Assembly: GCA_002427535.1 (NCBI GenBank)
Contig: DIRK01000049.1
Location: 1-20,247 of the forward strand
From: Mageeibacillus sp. UBA5438
GTDB lineage: Bacteria; Bacillota; Clostridia; Saccharofermentanales; DTU023
Direction: 5' to 3'
DNA length: 20,247 nucleotides
The notes below the pieces were generated by a model, which saw only the letters and a list, made by a program, of their open reading frames with translations, was not told the DNA's origin and made no database searches. Position numbers and translations under genes: made by a program. Of the stretch, positions 8,162 to 15,772 are shown in pieces. Numbering within the stretch: the stretch's first letter is position 1; the number at the start of each line of letters is the position of its first letter.

Positions 8162-9153
8162 ACAGAGCTGCTTTAAAGTCGAACGCCCGCCTTTATCTGT
8201 CCAGAAAATACGGGGACGCACTCGGTGTCGCCGTCGTGACATCGCTTATTGCGGGCGCTTTATCCATTTTCTTTTCCATTGTGGGCAACCGCTTTAACCC
8301 CTTAACACAGCTCGTCTTTTGGGACGAGCTGGCTCCTTTAACAGGCGGTGCGATGGATGTCGAACGCATGACGGAACAAATGATAAAGTCGATTGAATCC
8401 GTGCTCAGCCAGCTGTGGCTTGTTGGGCTCATCCTCGGCGTATCGCTCATTGTGCTTCCGCTTTACCGCATCTTAGTCGGCAATGTCATGACGGTCGGAA
8501 GGGACCGCTGGTACCTTAGAGCCGCTTATGTCGAACACACGCCTCCTTTTGGCAGCCTGTTTTCTGTCTTTCGAAAAGGCGATTACACGAAAATCACGGG
8601 CGCCATGCTGTGGCGTTCCTTCTGGCTGTTTTTGTGGTCGATTCCGCCTTACCTCATCCTTTTTTTGGGGCTGTTACCCCAACAAATCGTCTTTTACCAT
8701 CTCCTGATCAACCGGGCCGCGTTGACAGAAGGGCTGATCCTTCGCATTTCCAAACAATACGGACTGCCTCTTTTTTTGTTTAGCCCTCTCATGCTCCTTG
8801 TAGTGCTCGCATTGTTTCTTGTCTTCATGATCATTCGCATACGAAAAAGCTACCAGTACCGCATGCTGCCCTATATCCTGGCGGATAATCCGCAATTGGG
8901 TGCGCGGGCGTCGCTTAAAATCGCCCAAGATATGACGCGCGGGAAAATCGGCCGTTTGTTCATGCTTGATTTTTCCTTCATCGGATGGATACTCCTTTGC
9001 CTGTTGTGCATCTGCCTGCCCTGGGTGACCCTGCACTTATTTGCCCCCTATTACCATATGACCTGGGCGGAGGGCTATCGCGTGATCCGGGACGAGGCGG
9101 CCAAACAGGGGATCCTGCGGATGGAAGATCTGGGCTATGTGCGTGTCGGCTAG
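8158..9153 (+). CDS. DUF975 family integral membrane protein
   Basis: The 331-residue product starts with MNRAALKSNARLYLSRKYGD, a typical opening of DUF975 proteins. It ends with a block around GRLFMLDFSFIGWILL and an APYY segment that closely matches that family's conserved C-terminal part. About five hydrophobic stretches are visible, near residues 22-43, 88-112, 150-172, 203-228 and 270-292, with a basic cytoplasmic-looking helix between the last two. The function of DUF975 proteins is not established, and no catalytic motif is visible. The start ATG overlaps the stop of the Clp gene by 4 bases (ATGA) and has no good Shine-Dalgarno of its own, so its translation probably depends on ribosomes finishing the Clp gene. 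That coupling suggests, but does not prove, a shared role in envelope protein quality control. Confidence 0.82.
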   Translation: MNRAALKSNARLYLSRKYGDALGVAVVTSLIAGALSIFFSIVGNRFNPLTQLVFWDELAPLTGGAMDVERMTEQMIKSIESVLSQLWLVGLILGVSLIVLPLYRILVGNVMTVGRDRWYLRAAYVEHTPPFGSLFSVFRKGDYTKITGAMLWRSFWLFLWSIPPYLILFLGLLPQQIVFYHLLINRAALTEGLILRISKQYGLPLFLFSPLMLLVVLALFLVFMIIRIRKSYQYRMLPYILADNPQLGARASLKIAQDMTRGKIGRLFMLDFSFIGWILLCLLCICLPWVTLHLFAPYYHMTWAEGYRVIRDEAAKQGILRMEDLGYVRVG

Positions 9154-9165
9154 AGGGATGTAAAA

Positions 9166-9537
9166 ATGACGGCAGCGGAGGCGGGAAAATACCTTCTCTA
9201 TTTATTTGAAATCCTGGTAGGGCTTTCAGTCCTCGCGCTCGGGCTTTCAATCACGAGACGGTTTTTAGAAAAAAAGGTCCGCCGCTCGATGGAGCGCCAT
9301 ATAGACAGCCTTGTCGGGAAACGCGCGATGGTCATCTCGGACCTTCGGGTTGGGCAGGTGGGCGCGATACGGCCGCTTGGATCGCCTGAAGAAGAAAAAG
9401 ACAGGGCCGCAAAAAAGGAAGAAGCGCGCGATAAACGAGAAAGCTTCCCCGCGGTGGCGGATGAATTGATTTCAAGAGGACGCGTGGTCCGTGTGACGGG
9501 CGGTGACGCGAACGGCTACCTTGTGCGGCCGCTTTAG
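9166..9537 (+). CDS. Small NfeD-like membrane protein (one TM helix plus OB-fold)
   Basis: This 123-residue protein has a single membrane helix at about residues 10-29, a basic helix (RRFLEKKVRR), and a C-terminal stretch from residue 48 onward. That stretch matches the pattern of the NfeD OB-fold: LVGKRAMVISDLR, then FPAVADELISRGRVVRV, then a closing strand YLVRPL. The fold is interrupted at about 73-94 by a highly charged Glu/Lys/Arg insert, longer than the usual loop there. Full-length NfeD proteins carry a serine protease domain and work next to SPFH/stomatin proteins. This one lacks the protease, and no SPFH gene is nearby. AGAGGG at 9152-9157, 8 bases before the ATG, overlaps the stop of the DUF975 gene, 12 bases upstream of the start. 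Family assignment is from pattern recognition only, and the function is unknown. Confidence 0.68.
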   Translation: MTAAEAGKYLLYLFEILVGLSVLALGLSITRRFLEKKVRRSMERHIDSLVGKRAMVISDLRVGQVGAIRPLGSPEEEKDRAAKKEEARDKRESFPAVADELISRGRVVRVTGGDANGYLVRPL

Positions 9538-9566
9538 CTAACTATTGTAAAAGAAGAGGGATCCAC

Positions 9567-10886
9567 ATGTTAAGTTTTGACGATCATCTGACGGATTTTG
9601 TGATCAAGGAGCATGAGCGGCACCAAATGGAGCCGCAATTAAGGCTCGCGCGCGAACAGCTCGACAAGAAAACGGGACCGGGGTCTGACTTTATGGGCTG
9701 GGTGGATTTGCCGCTTAAAGTCAACCGGGATGAGATCGATGCGATTATGTGTCAGGCCAAAAGGATTCGCGATGAATTTGATGTCCTCATAGTAGTCGGC
9801 ATCGGAGGCTCCTACCTTGGGGCTCGCGCGGTGATTGAATCCCTTTCCTCACATTTTTCTTCACTCCTTTCAAAAGACGAAAGAAAAGCTCCTCTGGTTT
9901 TATTTGCGGGGCATCAGTTAAGTGCCCCATACTTGGACGATCTCTTAAGCCTAGTGAAGGGAAAGCGCGTGGCGTTGAATGTCATCTCAAAATCGGGGAC
10001 GACCACGGAACCCGCGGTCGCCTTTCGCGTGCTTCGTGAGCATCTGTTCGCGCATATGTCCGCTTCTGAGCTTGCCCGTTCCATTTTTGTCACCACAGAC
10101 GAGAAAAAAGGCGCGCTGCGGCAGCTGGCAACAGAGCTGGGACTCCCGTCCTTTGTTGTCGCGGACGATATTGGGGGCCGTTTTTCAGTGTTGACCGCTG
10201 TGGGGCTTTTGCCCATCGCGGTTCAAGGCATCGATATCGTGTCACTGTTAGAAGGCGCAAAAGCTGAGTACCTGCGCGCCACTGCCCCCTTAGAAGAGGG
10301 TTGGTGCTCTTCTGACCGCTATGCCGTGAACCGGCAATTACTTTCGAAAAAGGGCTACGGCGTTGAAATTTTGGCTCAGTATGAACCCTCGTTGTTTTAT
10401 ATCGGCGAATGGTGGAAACAACTCTTTGGAGAAAGCGAAGGCAAGGACAATAAGGGGATCATCCCTGCGGCCACAAACTTCACAACGGACCTCCATTCAC
10501 TCGGCCAACTCATCCAGGACGGACCGCGCAGCCTGTTTGAGACCGTCTTGTCCTATGACACCACGGGGCAGGATCTCCTGTTGCCCTCCGATCCAAGCGA
10601 TCTCGACGGTTTAGAGTATCTGGCGGGGAGACCCTTGTCCTTTATTAACGAAAAAGCAAGAGAAGGAACCGCGCTGGCCCATGCCGCAGGCGGCGTACCG
10701 CTCATGGACATCCGTTTAAAGGAGCGTTCTCCTTACGCGATCGGGCAGCTCTTGTACTTCTTTATGCGCGCCTGCGCCTTGTCCGCCCTCATGAGCGGTG
10801 TCAATCCCTTTGACCAGCCGGGCGTTGAGGCCTATAAGCAGAATATGTTTGCTTTATTAGGAAAGCCGGGCCATGAATCGATTTGA
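9567..10886 (+). CDS. pgi: Glucose-6-phosphate isomerase
   Basis: Pgi interconverts glucose 6-phosphate and fructose 6-phosphate in the cytoplasm (glycolysis and gluconeogenesis). The 439-residue length is that of the short Bacillus/clostridial form. Visible landmarks are GIGGS at 78-82 and SKSGTTTEP at 141-149 (phosphate binding), GGRFS at 203-207, GESEGKD at 288-294 with the catalytic Glu289, DLHSLGQ containing His310, and the C-terminal EAYKQN with Lys424. These line up one residue off the known Geobacillus enzyme positions (Glu290, His311, Lys425), so the active site looks intact. AGAGGG sits 6 bases before the ATG. The gene follows the NfeD-like gene by 29 bases and overlaps the next gene by 14 bases. 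Together with fba downstream it places two glycolytic genes in this stretch. Confidence 0.97.
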   Translation: MLSFDDHLTDFVIKEHERHQMEPQLRLAREQLDKKTGPGSDFMGWVDLPLKVNRDEIDAIMCQAKRIRDEFDVLIVVGIGGSYLGARAVIESLSSHFSSLLSKDERKAPLVLFAGHQLSAPYLDDLLSLVKGKRVALNVISKSGTTTEPAVAFRVLREHLFAHMSASELARSIFVTTDEKKGALRQLATELGLPSFVVADDIGGRFSVLTAVGLLPIAVQGIDIVSLLEGAKAEYLRATAPLEEGWCSSDRYAVNRQLLSKKGYGVEILAQYEPSLFYIGEWWKQLFGESEGKDNKGIIPAATNFTTDLHSLGQLIQDGPRSLFETVLSYDTTGQDLLLPSDPSDLDGLEYLAGRPLSFINEKAREGTALAHAAGGVPLMDIRLKERSPYAIGQLLYFFMRACALSALMSGVNPFDQPGVEAYKQNMFALLGKPGHESI

Positions 10887-12768
10887 CGACCCGAATGTCC
10901 GCGCCATGCTGCGTGCCGTTCAAAAACCGGCACGCTATACGGGCCATGAACTAAACGCCATCGATAAAAGTGACACGTTCTTCCAGCTGGAAGACTCGGC
11001 GCGCGTACACTTTGCGCTCTGTTTTCCCGATCTTTACGAAATCGGCATGTCGAACCTCGCCATCCAGATCCTGTACGGGATCCTGAACGAAGATGAGCAT
11101 ACGTTTTGTGAGCGTGTATTTGCGTCTGATTTTGACATGCGGCAGCTCTTAAAAGAGAAGAACATGCCCCTTACATCACTGGAGACCGGGACCGCGCTGT
11201 CTGATTTTGACATGGTCGGCATTTCTTTGCACTATGAAATGGCCTATACGACCATGCTCGAGATGCTGGCCTTGGGCGGCGTCCCCTTAGAATCCTCAAA
11301 AAGGCAAGAAGACGACCCCATCGTCGTCGGAGGCGGTCCCATCGCCTGCAACCTTGAACCGGTCGCCGACTTTTTTGATTTCATTGTCATCGGGGACGGT
11401 GAAGAGATTATTCTGGAAATTGTGGGGGCTTTGAAGGAAAAAAAGAAAAATAAGCTCAACCGTCGAGCATTTTTACTTTCCATCGCGGACATTCCGGGCG
11501 TGTACATCCCCTCGTTTTATGCCATTGATTACAAGGAAAACGGACAAGTTGAACGCATACGAACGCTTGAAGAAAAAGCGCCCGAAAAACTGACAAAAAG
11601 ACTCCTGCGTGACATTAATGAGGCGCCGATGCCCCAAAAACCGATCGTGCCCAACTTGGAAGTCGTCCACGACCGCATGGTGATGGAGGTGCTTCGCGGA
11701 TGCGGGAGAGGTTGCCGTTTTTGCCAGGCAGGCTTTACCTACAGGCCGTTACGTGAGCGAAGTGTCGAGACATTGCTTGAGACAGCGGATTCTTTGATTG
11801 AACATACGGGCTATGAGGAAATGGGATTACTATCCCTTTCAACCTCGGACTATTCACAACTAGAACCCTTGGTGCGAAAGCTGTTGCCCAAAACAGAACC
11901 GCGCCATATTAATCTGTCGCTCCCATCCTTGCGCCTTGATTCCTTTGACTTTGATCTTGCCAAAGAAATCGCCAAAACAAGGCGCGCGGGACTGACCTTC
12001 GCGCCGGAAGCCGGCACTCAGCGGCTGCGCGACGTGATTAATAAAAATATCACGGAAGAAGAGATGATGGAGGCGGCCCGGACGGCCTTTTTGAACGGCT
12101 GGGACCGTTTAAAACTCTACTTCATGCTCGGATTGCCCACTGAGACCGACGACGATGTAGAAGGCATCGTGACGCTTGTACGAAAGTTCATCGCGATCTG
12201 GGACAATCTGCCGCAGGATCAGCGCTCTAAACGGCTGAATGTCACGGTGAGTGCCGCCTTTTTCATCCCTAAACCCTTTACGCCCTTTCAATGGTCCGAA
12301 CAGATCTCGGTCGACGCGATGCGCGAAAAACAAAAACAATTGGCGGACAGCCTGCGCGATCGCCGCGTAAGTTTTAGCTGGCATGAGTATGACAGTTCCG
12401 TCATCGAAGGCGTGTTGTCGCGCGGGGACCGCCGTTTAAAGGAAGTCTTGCTTGACGTGTGGCGTTCGGGCGCGTACCTGGAAGCGTGGCATGAGCATTT
12501 TGATGCCGCCCTCTGGTTTAGGGCACTGTCAAAACTTCCCGGTGGGGAGGCGTTCTATTTGAAAGCGCGCGAAGAACAGGAGTACTTCCCCTGGGATCAT
12601 CTCGATTTAGGGGTGACAAAAGCCTTTTTATGGCGCGAATGGGAAAAATCACAAGCAGGAAAAACAACGACCTCTTGTTATGACGGTTGTTCCGCCTGCG
12701 GCAATGAGCGCTACCGGACGGGTGTTTGCCCGGGCAGTGAGTTGGGCTTTGGGGGATCAAGGGCATGA
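10873..12768 (+). CDS. Radical SAM protein of the TIGR03960 type (B12-binding-like N-terminus)
   Basis: The 631-residue product begins with a cobalamin-binding-like alpha/beta domain (HFALCFPDLYEIGMSNLAIQ; about residues 45-250, including VVGGGPIACN and IVIGDGEE). A radical SAM core follows, with the cluster motif Cys277-x3-Cys281-x2-Cys284 in RGCGRGCRFCQAGF. Later core elements are LSLPSLRLDSF and LTFAPEAGTQRLRDVINKN. The C-terminal end has another Cys group (Cys602, Cys606, Cys609, Cys619). These features and the directly following DUF2344 gene fit the TIGR03960/TIGR03936 pair, which is widespread in Firmicutes and often lies near the ribosomal protein L21 and RNase G genes. Its reaction is, to my knowledge, not established. 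AGGAAAG inside the pgi 3' end is about 8 bases before the start, and the 14-base overlap with pgi suggests coupling. A typical DxHxxG cobalamin motif was not seen, so B12 binding is uncertain. Confidence 0.9.
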   Translation: MNRFDDPNVRAMLRAVQKPARYTGHELNAIDKSDTFFQLEDSARVHFALCFPDLYEIGMSNLAIQILYGILNEDEHTFCERVFASDFDMRQLLKEKNMPLTSLETGTALSDFDMVGISLHYEMAYTTMLEMLALGGVPLESSKRQEDDPIVVGGGPIACNLEPVADFFDFIVIGDGEEIILEIVGALKEKKKNKLNRRAFLLSIADIPGVYIPSFYAIDYKENGQVERIRTLEEKAPEKLTKRLLRDINEAPMPQKPIVPNLEVVHDRMVMEVLRGCGRGCRFCQAGFTYRPLRERSVETLLETADSLIEHTGYEEMGLLSLSTSDYSQLEPLVRKLLPKTEPRHINLSLPSLRLDSFDFDLAKEIAKTRRAGLTFAPEAGTQRLRDVINKNITEEEMMEAARTAFLNGWDRLKLYFMLGLPTETDDDVEGIVTLVRKFIAIWDNLPQDQRSKRLNVTVSAAFFIPKPFTPFQWSEQISVDAMREKQKQLADSLRDRRVSFSWHEYDSSVIEGVLSRGDRRLKEVLLDVWRSGAYLEAWHEHFDAALWFRALSKLPGGEAFYLKAREEQEYFPWDHLDLGVTKAFLWREWEKSQAGKTTTSCYDGCSACGNERYRTGVCPGSELGFGGSRA

Positions 12769-13475
12769 GTGAAATAACGTCCGTAGAAAGACAGCGCCTG
12801 ATGCTTTTTTATCGACGCCGGAACGCGGCCGCCTGGCTTGCGCACCTTGATACGATGCATTTATTCGAACGCGCTTTGAGCCGTGCCGCTTGGCCGATCG
12901 CGTTCAGTGTAGAAGCGTATAACCCTAGACCCATGATCGTCTTTGCGCTCCCCGTGGGAGTCGGTGTGGAGACATTGAGCGATCCTGTGGAAGTCGTGAT
13001 TTGTGATCTTGACGGAACATTTGATGTCAAAGAGGCGGTATCATCGCTCAATGACAAGCTTCCCCCCGGCGTTAAAATTGTCGGCTATGAATGGGTAGAT
13101 GAGGGCCATAAAAGCCCTATGGCGCGCGTGAAGGCGGCCTGCTACCGTTTGGAAGCGCCGGGAATCGGAAAGGCTTTTTCCAATGTCTATGATTCGGGTG
13201 AGCCGATCCTTGTCAAGCGCGTGCAAAAGAAAAAGGAAGTGACCGTGGATTTGCGGCCGAGGCTGCTTGCGGTTTTACGCTCTGACGGCGACCTGTTGGA
13301 ATTGATCGGGGGCGCGGGAAGCACGGATCACTTACGCGTTGATCTGTTGCTTGACGCGCTTTGTCAATACGGAGGCTTGGACGAAGAGGCGGCGCTTGGC
13401 GCGCGCATCACGAGAACCCGTGTTTTTCTTGACGCAGTCCATGATGAAAAGGGTATAATTGTCGAAATGGCGTAA
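12765..13475 (+). CDS. DUF2344 / TIGR03936 radical-SAM-associated protein
   Basis: The 236-residue product carries the family signature near its start: an RLMLFYRRRNAAAWLAHLD strand-helix, an ERALSRAAWPIAFS segment and AYNPRPMIVFALPVGVGVET, which correspond to the common pattern of HLD, RALRRA, and FNPHPK with an SLPVG-like motif. In many genomes this domain is encoded beside, or fused to, the TIGR03960 radical SAM protein. Here the two reading frames overlap by 4 bases (ATGA), with GGGGGA about 10 bases upstream, so equal production is likely. The molecular role is unknown. RNA modification linked to the ribosome is often suggested from its usual gene neighbours, but nothing in this sequence tests that. 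The 3' end of the gene contains a probable promoter for the following gene. Confidence 0.88.
   Translation: MSEITSVERQRLMLFYRRRNAAAWLAHLDTMHLFERALSRAAWPIAFSVEAYNPRPMIVFALPVGVGVETLSDPVEVVICDLDGTFDVKEAVSSLNDKLPPGVKIVGYEWVDEGHKSPMARVKAACYRLEAPGIGKAFSNVYDSGEPILVKRVQKKKEVTVDLRPRLLAVLRSDGDLLELIGGAGSTDHLRVDLLLDALCQYGGLDEEAALGARITRTRVFLDAVHDEKGIIVEMA
13429..13459 (+). promoter_or_regulatory. Probable internal promoter ahead of the esterase-like gene and valS
   Basis: TTGACG (13429-13434) and a perfect TATAAT (13454-13459) lie in the last codons of the DUF2344 gene, 19 bases apart (slightly long; 17-18 is usual). The predicted start near 13466 would give a leader of about 36 bases, containing GGAG 10 bases before the ATG at 13502. 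It would allow the esterase-like gene and valS to be expressed apart from the upstream genes. Confidence 0.5.
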
Positions 13476-13501
13476 TCGTCAACGATCGGAGAAATTAGAG
13501 G

Positions 13502-15766
13502 ATGGCTTCATTACGGCTGGCTGCCGCTTTTTGCGATGGAATGGTCCTCCAGCAGGGGACGGTGACAAAGCTTTTCGGCTTTTCAAAAACAGAAGCCCGT
13601 GTCACCGTAGAGTTGGAGCGCTTTCCGGCTGAAATTCATCAGCCGACCGACGCTGAAACGCATTACGGCCTGATCTTTAAAGAAGAGGATATCAGCGGGC
13701 GGGACGGCTATTTTGAGTTTCACCTGCCCTCGCAAAAAGCCTCCTATGACAGCTATCGACTGACGTTGCGTTCGGGCGCCGAAATGCTGGTCGTCGACGA
13801 TATTTTGGTTGGAGAGCTTTGGTACGCCGCGGGACAAGACAACATGGCCCAGACCGTGAACGATTCGGATGTCCAGGAGTTGCTGTCCGACTATGTCAAT
13901 CTCACCTCCGTGCGCTTTTTCCAGATGAATGAAGACGGCTTGTCTGATCAGGTCCCCGAGTACAGCTACACGCCTTTAGGAGAAGCACAGGGCGGTGAAT
14001 GGCAGCGTGGTGACCAAGTGTATCTGATGGGCGATATGTCGGCGATTGCCTTTAGTTTCGCGCGTGAACTTTACTATATGCTCGACGTGCCGATCGGCGT
14101 GATCCATGTGTCAACCCCCGGCACTTATATTCATGCCTGGCTCCCGCGCGAGATCATCGAAGCCGATCCCATTATCAAAAACCACGTGCGTGAAGTGAGG
14201 CTCTACCGCGACCAGGCTAATTGGAACGGCGAATTTGTCGAAGAGACGAGTCAAGATCGAGAAGAGATCGCTTCGCCTCGTTCAATGTTCCCCCGTCCGC
14301 AGACAGCGGCGCTGTTAGAAGGCAGAAGGCCCGACCGGCAGGGACCGATCCCGCTTGTCGTGCCGCGCGCGGTTGTCCGAAAAGCGAAAGTGATCCAAGA
14401 TATCGTCCCGCTCGAGCGTGAGTTTTCACCTCGTAATCAGCCGTCAGCCATTTTCAATCACAAGGTCGCGCCCTTTGTCGGGCTGACGATTCGAGGTGTG
14501 CTTTGGATGCAAGGGGAAAGTGATGTCGACAGCCCCGAGTATTATTTGCGCGCGTTTCGCCATTTCATCGACACCTTGAATGAACTGTTCATACCGGCGG
14601 GCGATGAATTGGCCCTTGTCATCTCCCAGCTACCACCGTACCTTTACAATGGTTTGAACGCCTTTGGCCTTGCAAGCTTCAATGAAATGCTCGCGCATGC
14701 CTGTCATATCTTGCCCGTGAACGCGGGGCTTATCACCCTTTACGATTTGTCGCCTGACTTCAAGAGCGCGGAGCATTACTGCGCGGCTCTGACGCCTTTT
14801 GCCAAACGCGAAGTGGGGCGGCGGATGGCCATCGCCGCGCGCGGTCTTGTTTTGGGGGGTGACTTTTCAAAAGGCGCGCCCGCACCGGTCTCCATGGAGC
14901 GCATCGGCAACAAGTGGATGATTGACTTAACGCCGCAGGCCGTCCGCGGGCACGGACTTAGGCTCAAACCGGGCGATACGGTATTAAAAGGCTTTGCGGT
15001 CTGCGATAGAAGCCGCCGATTTGTGAAAGCTGAGGCGCGGATTCTTTACGGCGTGCGCGTCCTTGTCTGGCACGACCATATCGAAGACCCTGTGTCGATC
15101 ACCTACGCGTTTTCCGCTTTTAACGGGGACGCCAACCTGATCGGCGCCGACGGCATTCCCGTACTGCCTTTCCGCGTTGACTTAGAGCCATCCCGATATC
15201 TGGTGCCGATGCCCTGGAGTGACTGCGATCAGATCGATCATTTTAGTTGGAAGGAACCCCTTGTCCGAGATGTGCCGCGGGCCAAGAAAAAAGACTGGCC
15301 GGGCGAAAACGCGCTGTGGGCGGTGACGCGCGGCAGGGGGGAATTAAGTCTCACCGAAGAAGTGATGGGCTACAGTTCGGCCGATCTTTTGTTATCCTAT
15401 CAGAGCGCGAATGAGCGGCCTGTGGAGATCGACGCCGCCATCGGGCACGCCTCAGCGTTTCCGCCGTTGGATTTCAGCATCTACCGCGAGATCGAGCTGC
15501 TGGTGTTGAACCCGGACCATCATGAGAAGAGCATCCAACTTTTATTGGAAGACGCGAACGGCGTCATCTTCGAATCAAGGCCGCAAAGGATCGAGGACGC
15601 GTTCCGCCAGCAGTCGATCATCTGGGGCGAAGGGGAGTTAGCAAACGACACGAGCCGGATCACAAGGCTGGCCTTTCGTTTGACTGATCCCGGAGCGCGG
15701 GGCAGCCTGGTGTTTATCCGCGTGAATTTACTGTATCAACCGATGATGGAAATAGAGGAAGGTTAG
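13502..15766 (+). CDS. Sialate O-acetylesterase-like SGNH protein with substituted catalytic residues (probable pseudo-esterase)
   Basis: The 754-residue protein has the sialate O-acetylesterase layout: an opening AAAFCDGMVLQQ, a small beta domain to about residue 100, an SGNH core, and the family's second beta domain ending in GIPVLPFRVD (near 558). Core landmarks are LWYAAGQDNM (106-115), FSFARELYYML, STPGTYIHAW (204-213), and APFVGLTIRGVLWMQGESD (323-341). The usual GQSNM nucleophile Ser is Asp113. The usual IHPxxKxxVGxRxA block reads LTPFAKREVGRRMA, putting Thr431 where the catalytic His belongs. The GGT of the oxyanion loop is PGT. Residues about 240-310 form a charged insert. Residues about 600-750 resemble a beta-sandwich carbohydrate-binding module (DFSIYREIELLVLN motif, then GSLVFIRVNLLY). 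No signal peptide is visible, so it is probably cytoplasmic. GGAG lies 10 bases before the ATG. valS follows after 6 bases. Family membership is firm. Loss of hydrolase activity is inferred, and His425, six residues before Thr431, could in principle substitute. Confidence 0.82.
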   Translation: MASLRLAAAFCDGMVLQQGTVTKLFGFSKTEARVTVELERFPAEIHQPTDAETHYGLIFKEEDISGRDGYFEFHLPSQKASYDSYRLTLRSGAEMLVVDDILVGELWYAAGQDNMAQTVNDSDVQELLSDYVNLTSVRFFQMNEDGLSDQVPEYSYTPLGEAQGGEWQRGDQVYLMGDMSAIAFSFARELYYMLDVPIGVIHVSTPGTYIHAWLPREIIEADPIIKNHVREVRLYRDQANWNGEFVEETSQDREEIASPRSMFPRPQTAALLEGRRPDRQGPIPLVVPRAVVRKAKVIQDIVPLEREFSPRNQPSAIFNHKVAPFVGLTIRGVLWMQGESDVDSPEYYLRAFRHFIDTLNELFIPAGDELALVISQLPPYLYNGLNAFGLASFNEMLAHACHILPVNAGLITLYDLSPDFKSAEHYCAALTPFAKREVGRRMAIAARGLVLGGDFSKGAPAPVSMERIGNKWMIDLTPQAVRGHGLRLKPGDTVLKGFAVCDRSRRFVKAEARILYGVRVLVWHDHIEDPVSITYAFSAFNGDANLIGADGIPVLPFRVDLEPSRYLVPMPWSDCDQIDHFSWKEPLVRDVPRAKKKDWPGENALWAVTRGRGELSLTEEVMGYSSADLLLSYQSANERPVEIDAAIGHASAFPPLDFSIYREIELLVLNPDHHEKSIQLLLEDANGVIFESRPQRIEDAFRQQSIIWGEGELANDTSRITRLAFRLTDPGARGSLVFIRVNLLYQPMMEIEEG

Positions 15767-15772
15767 TGTGAC

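Noticed and set aside
9510..9552. Possible promoter before pgi (TTGTGC-16-TATTGT).
   Set aside because: Both boxes match weakly. pgi is more simply explained as part of the upstream transcript, so I did not list it.
13476..13501. T-box or riboswitch leader upstream of the esterase-like gene and valS.
   Set aside because: The gap is only 26 bases and shows no stem-loop or T-box consensus.
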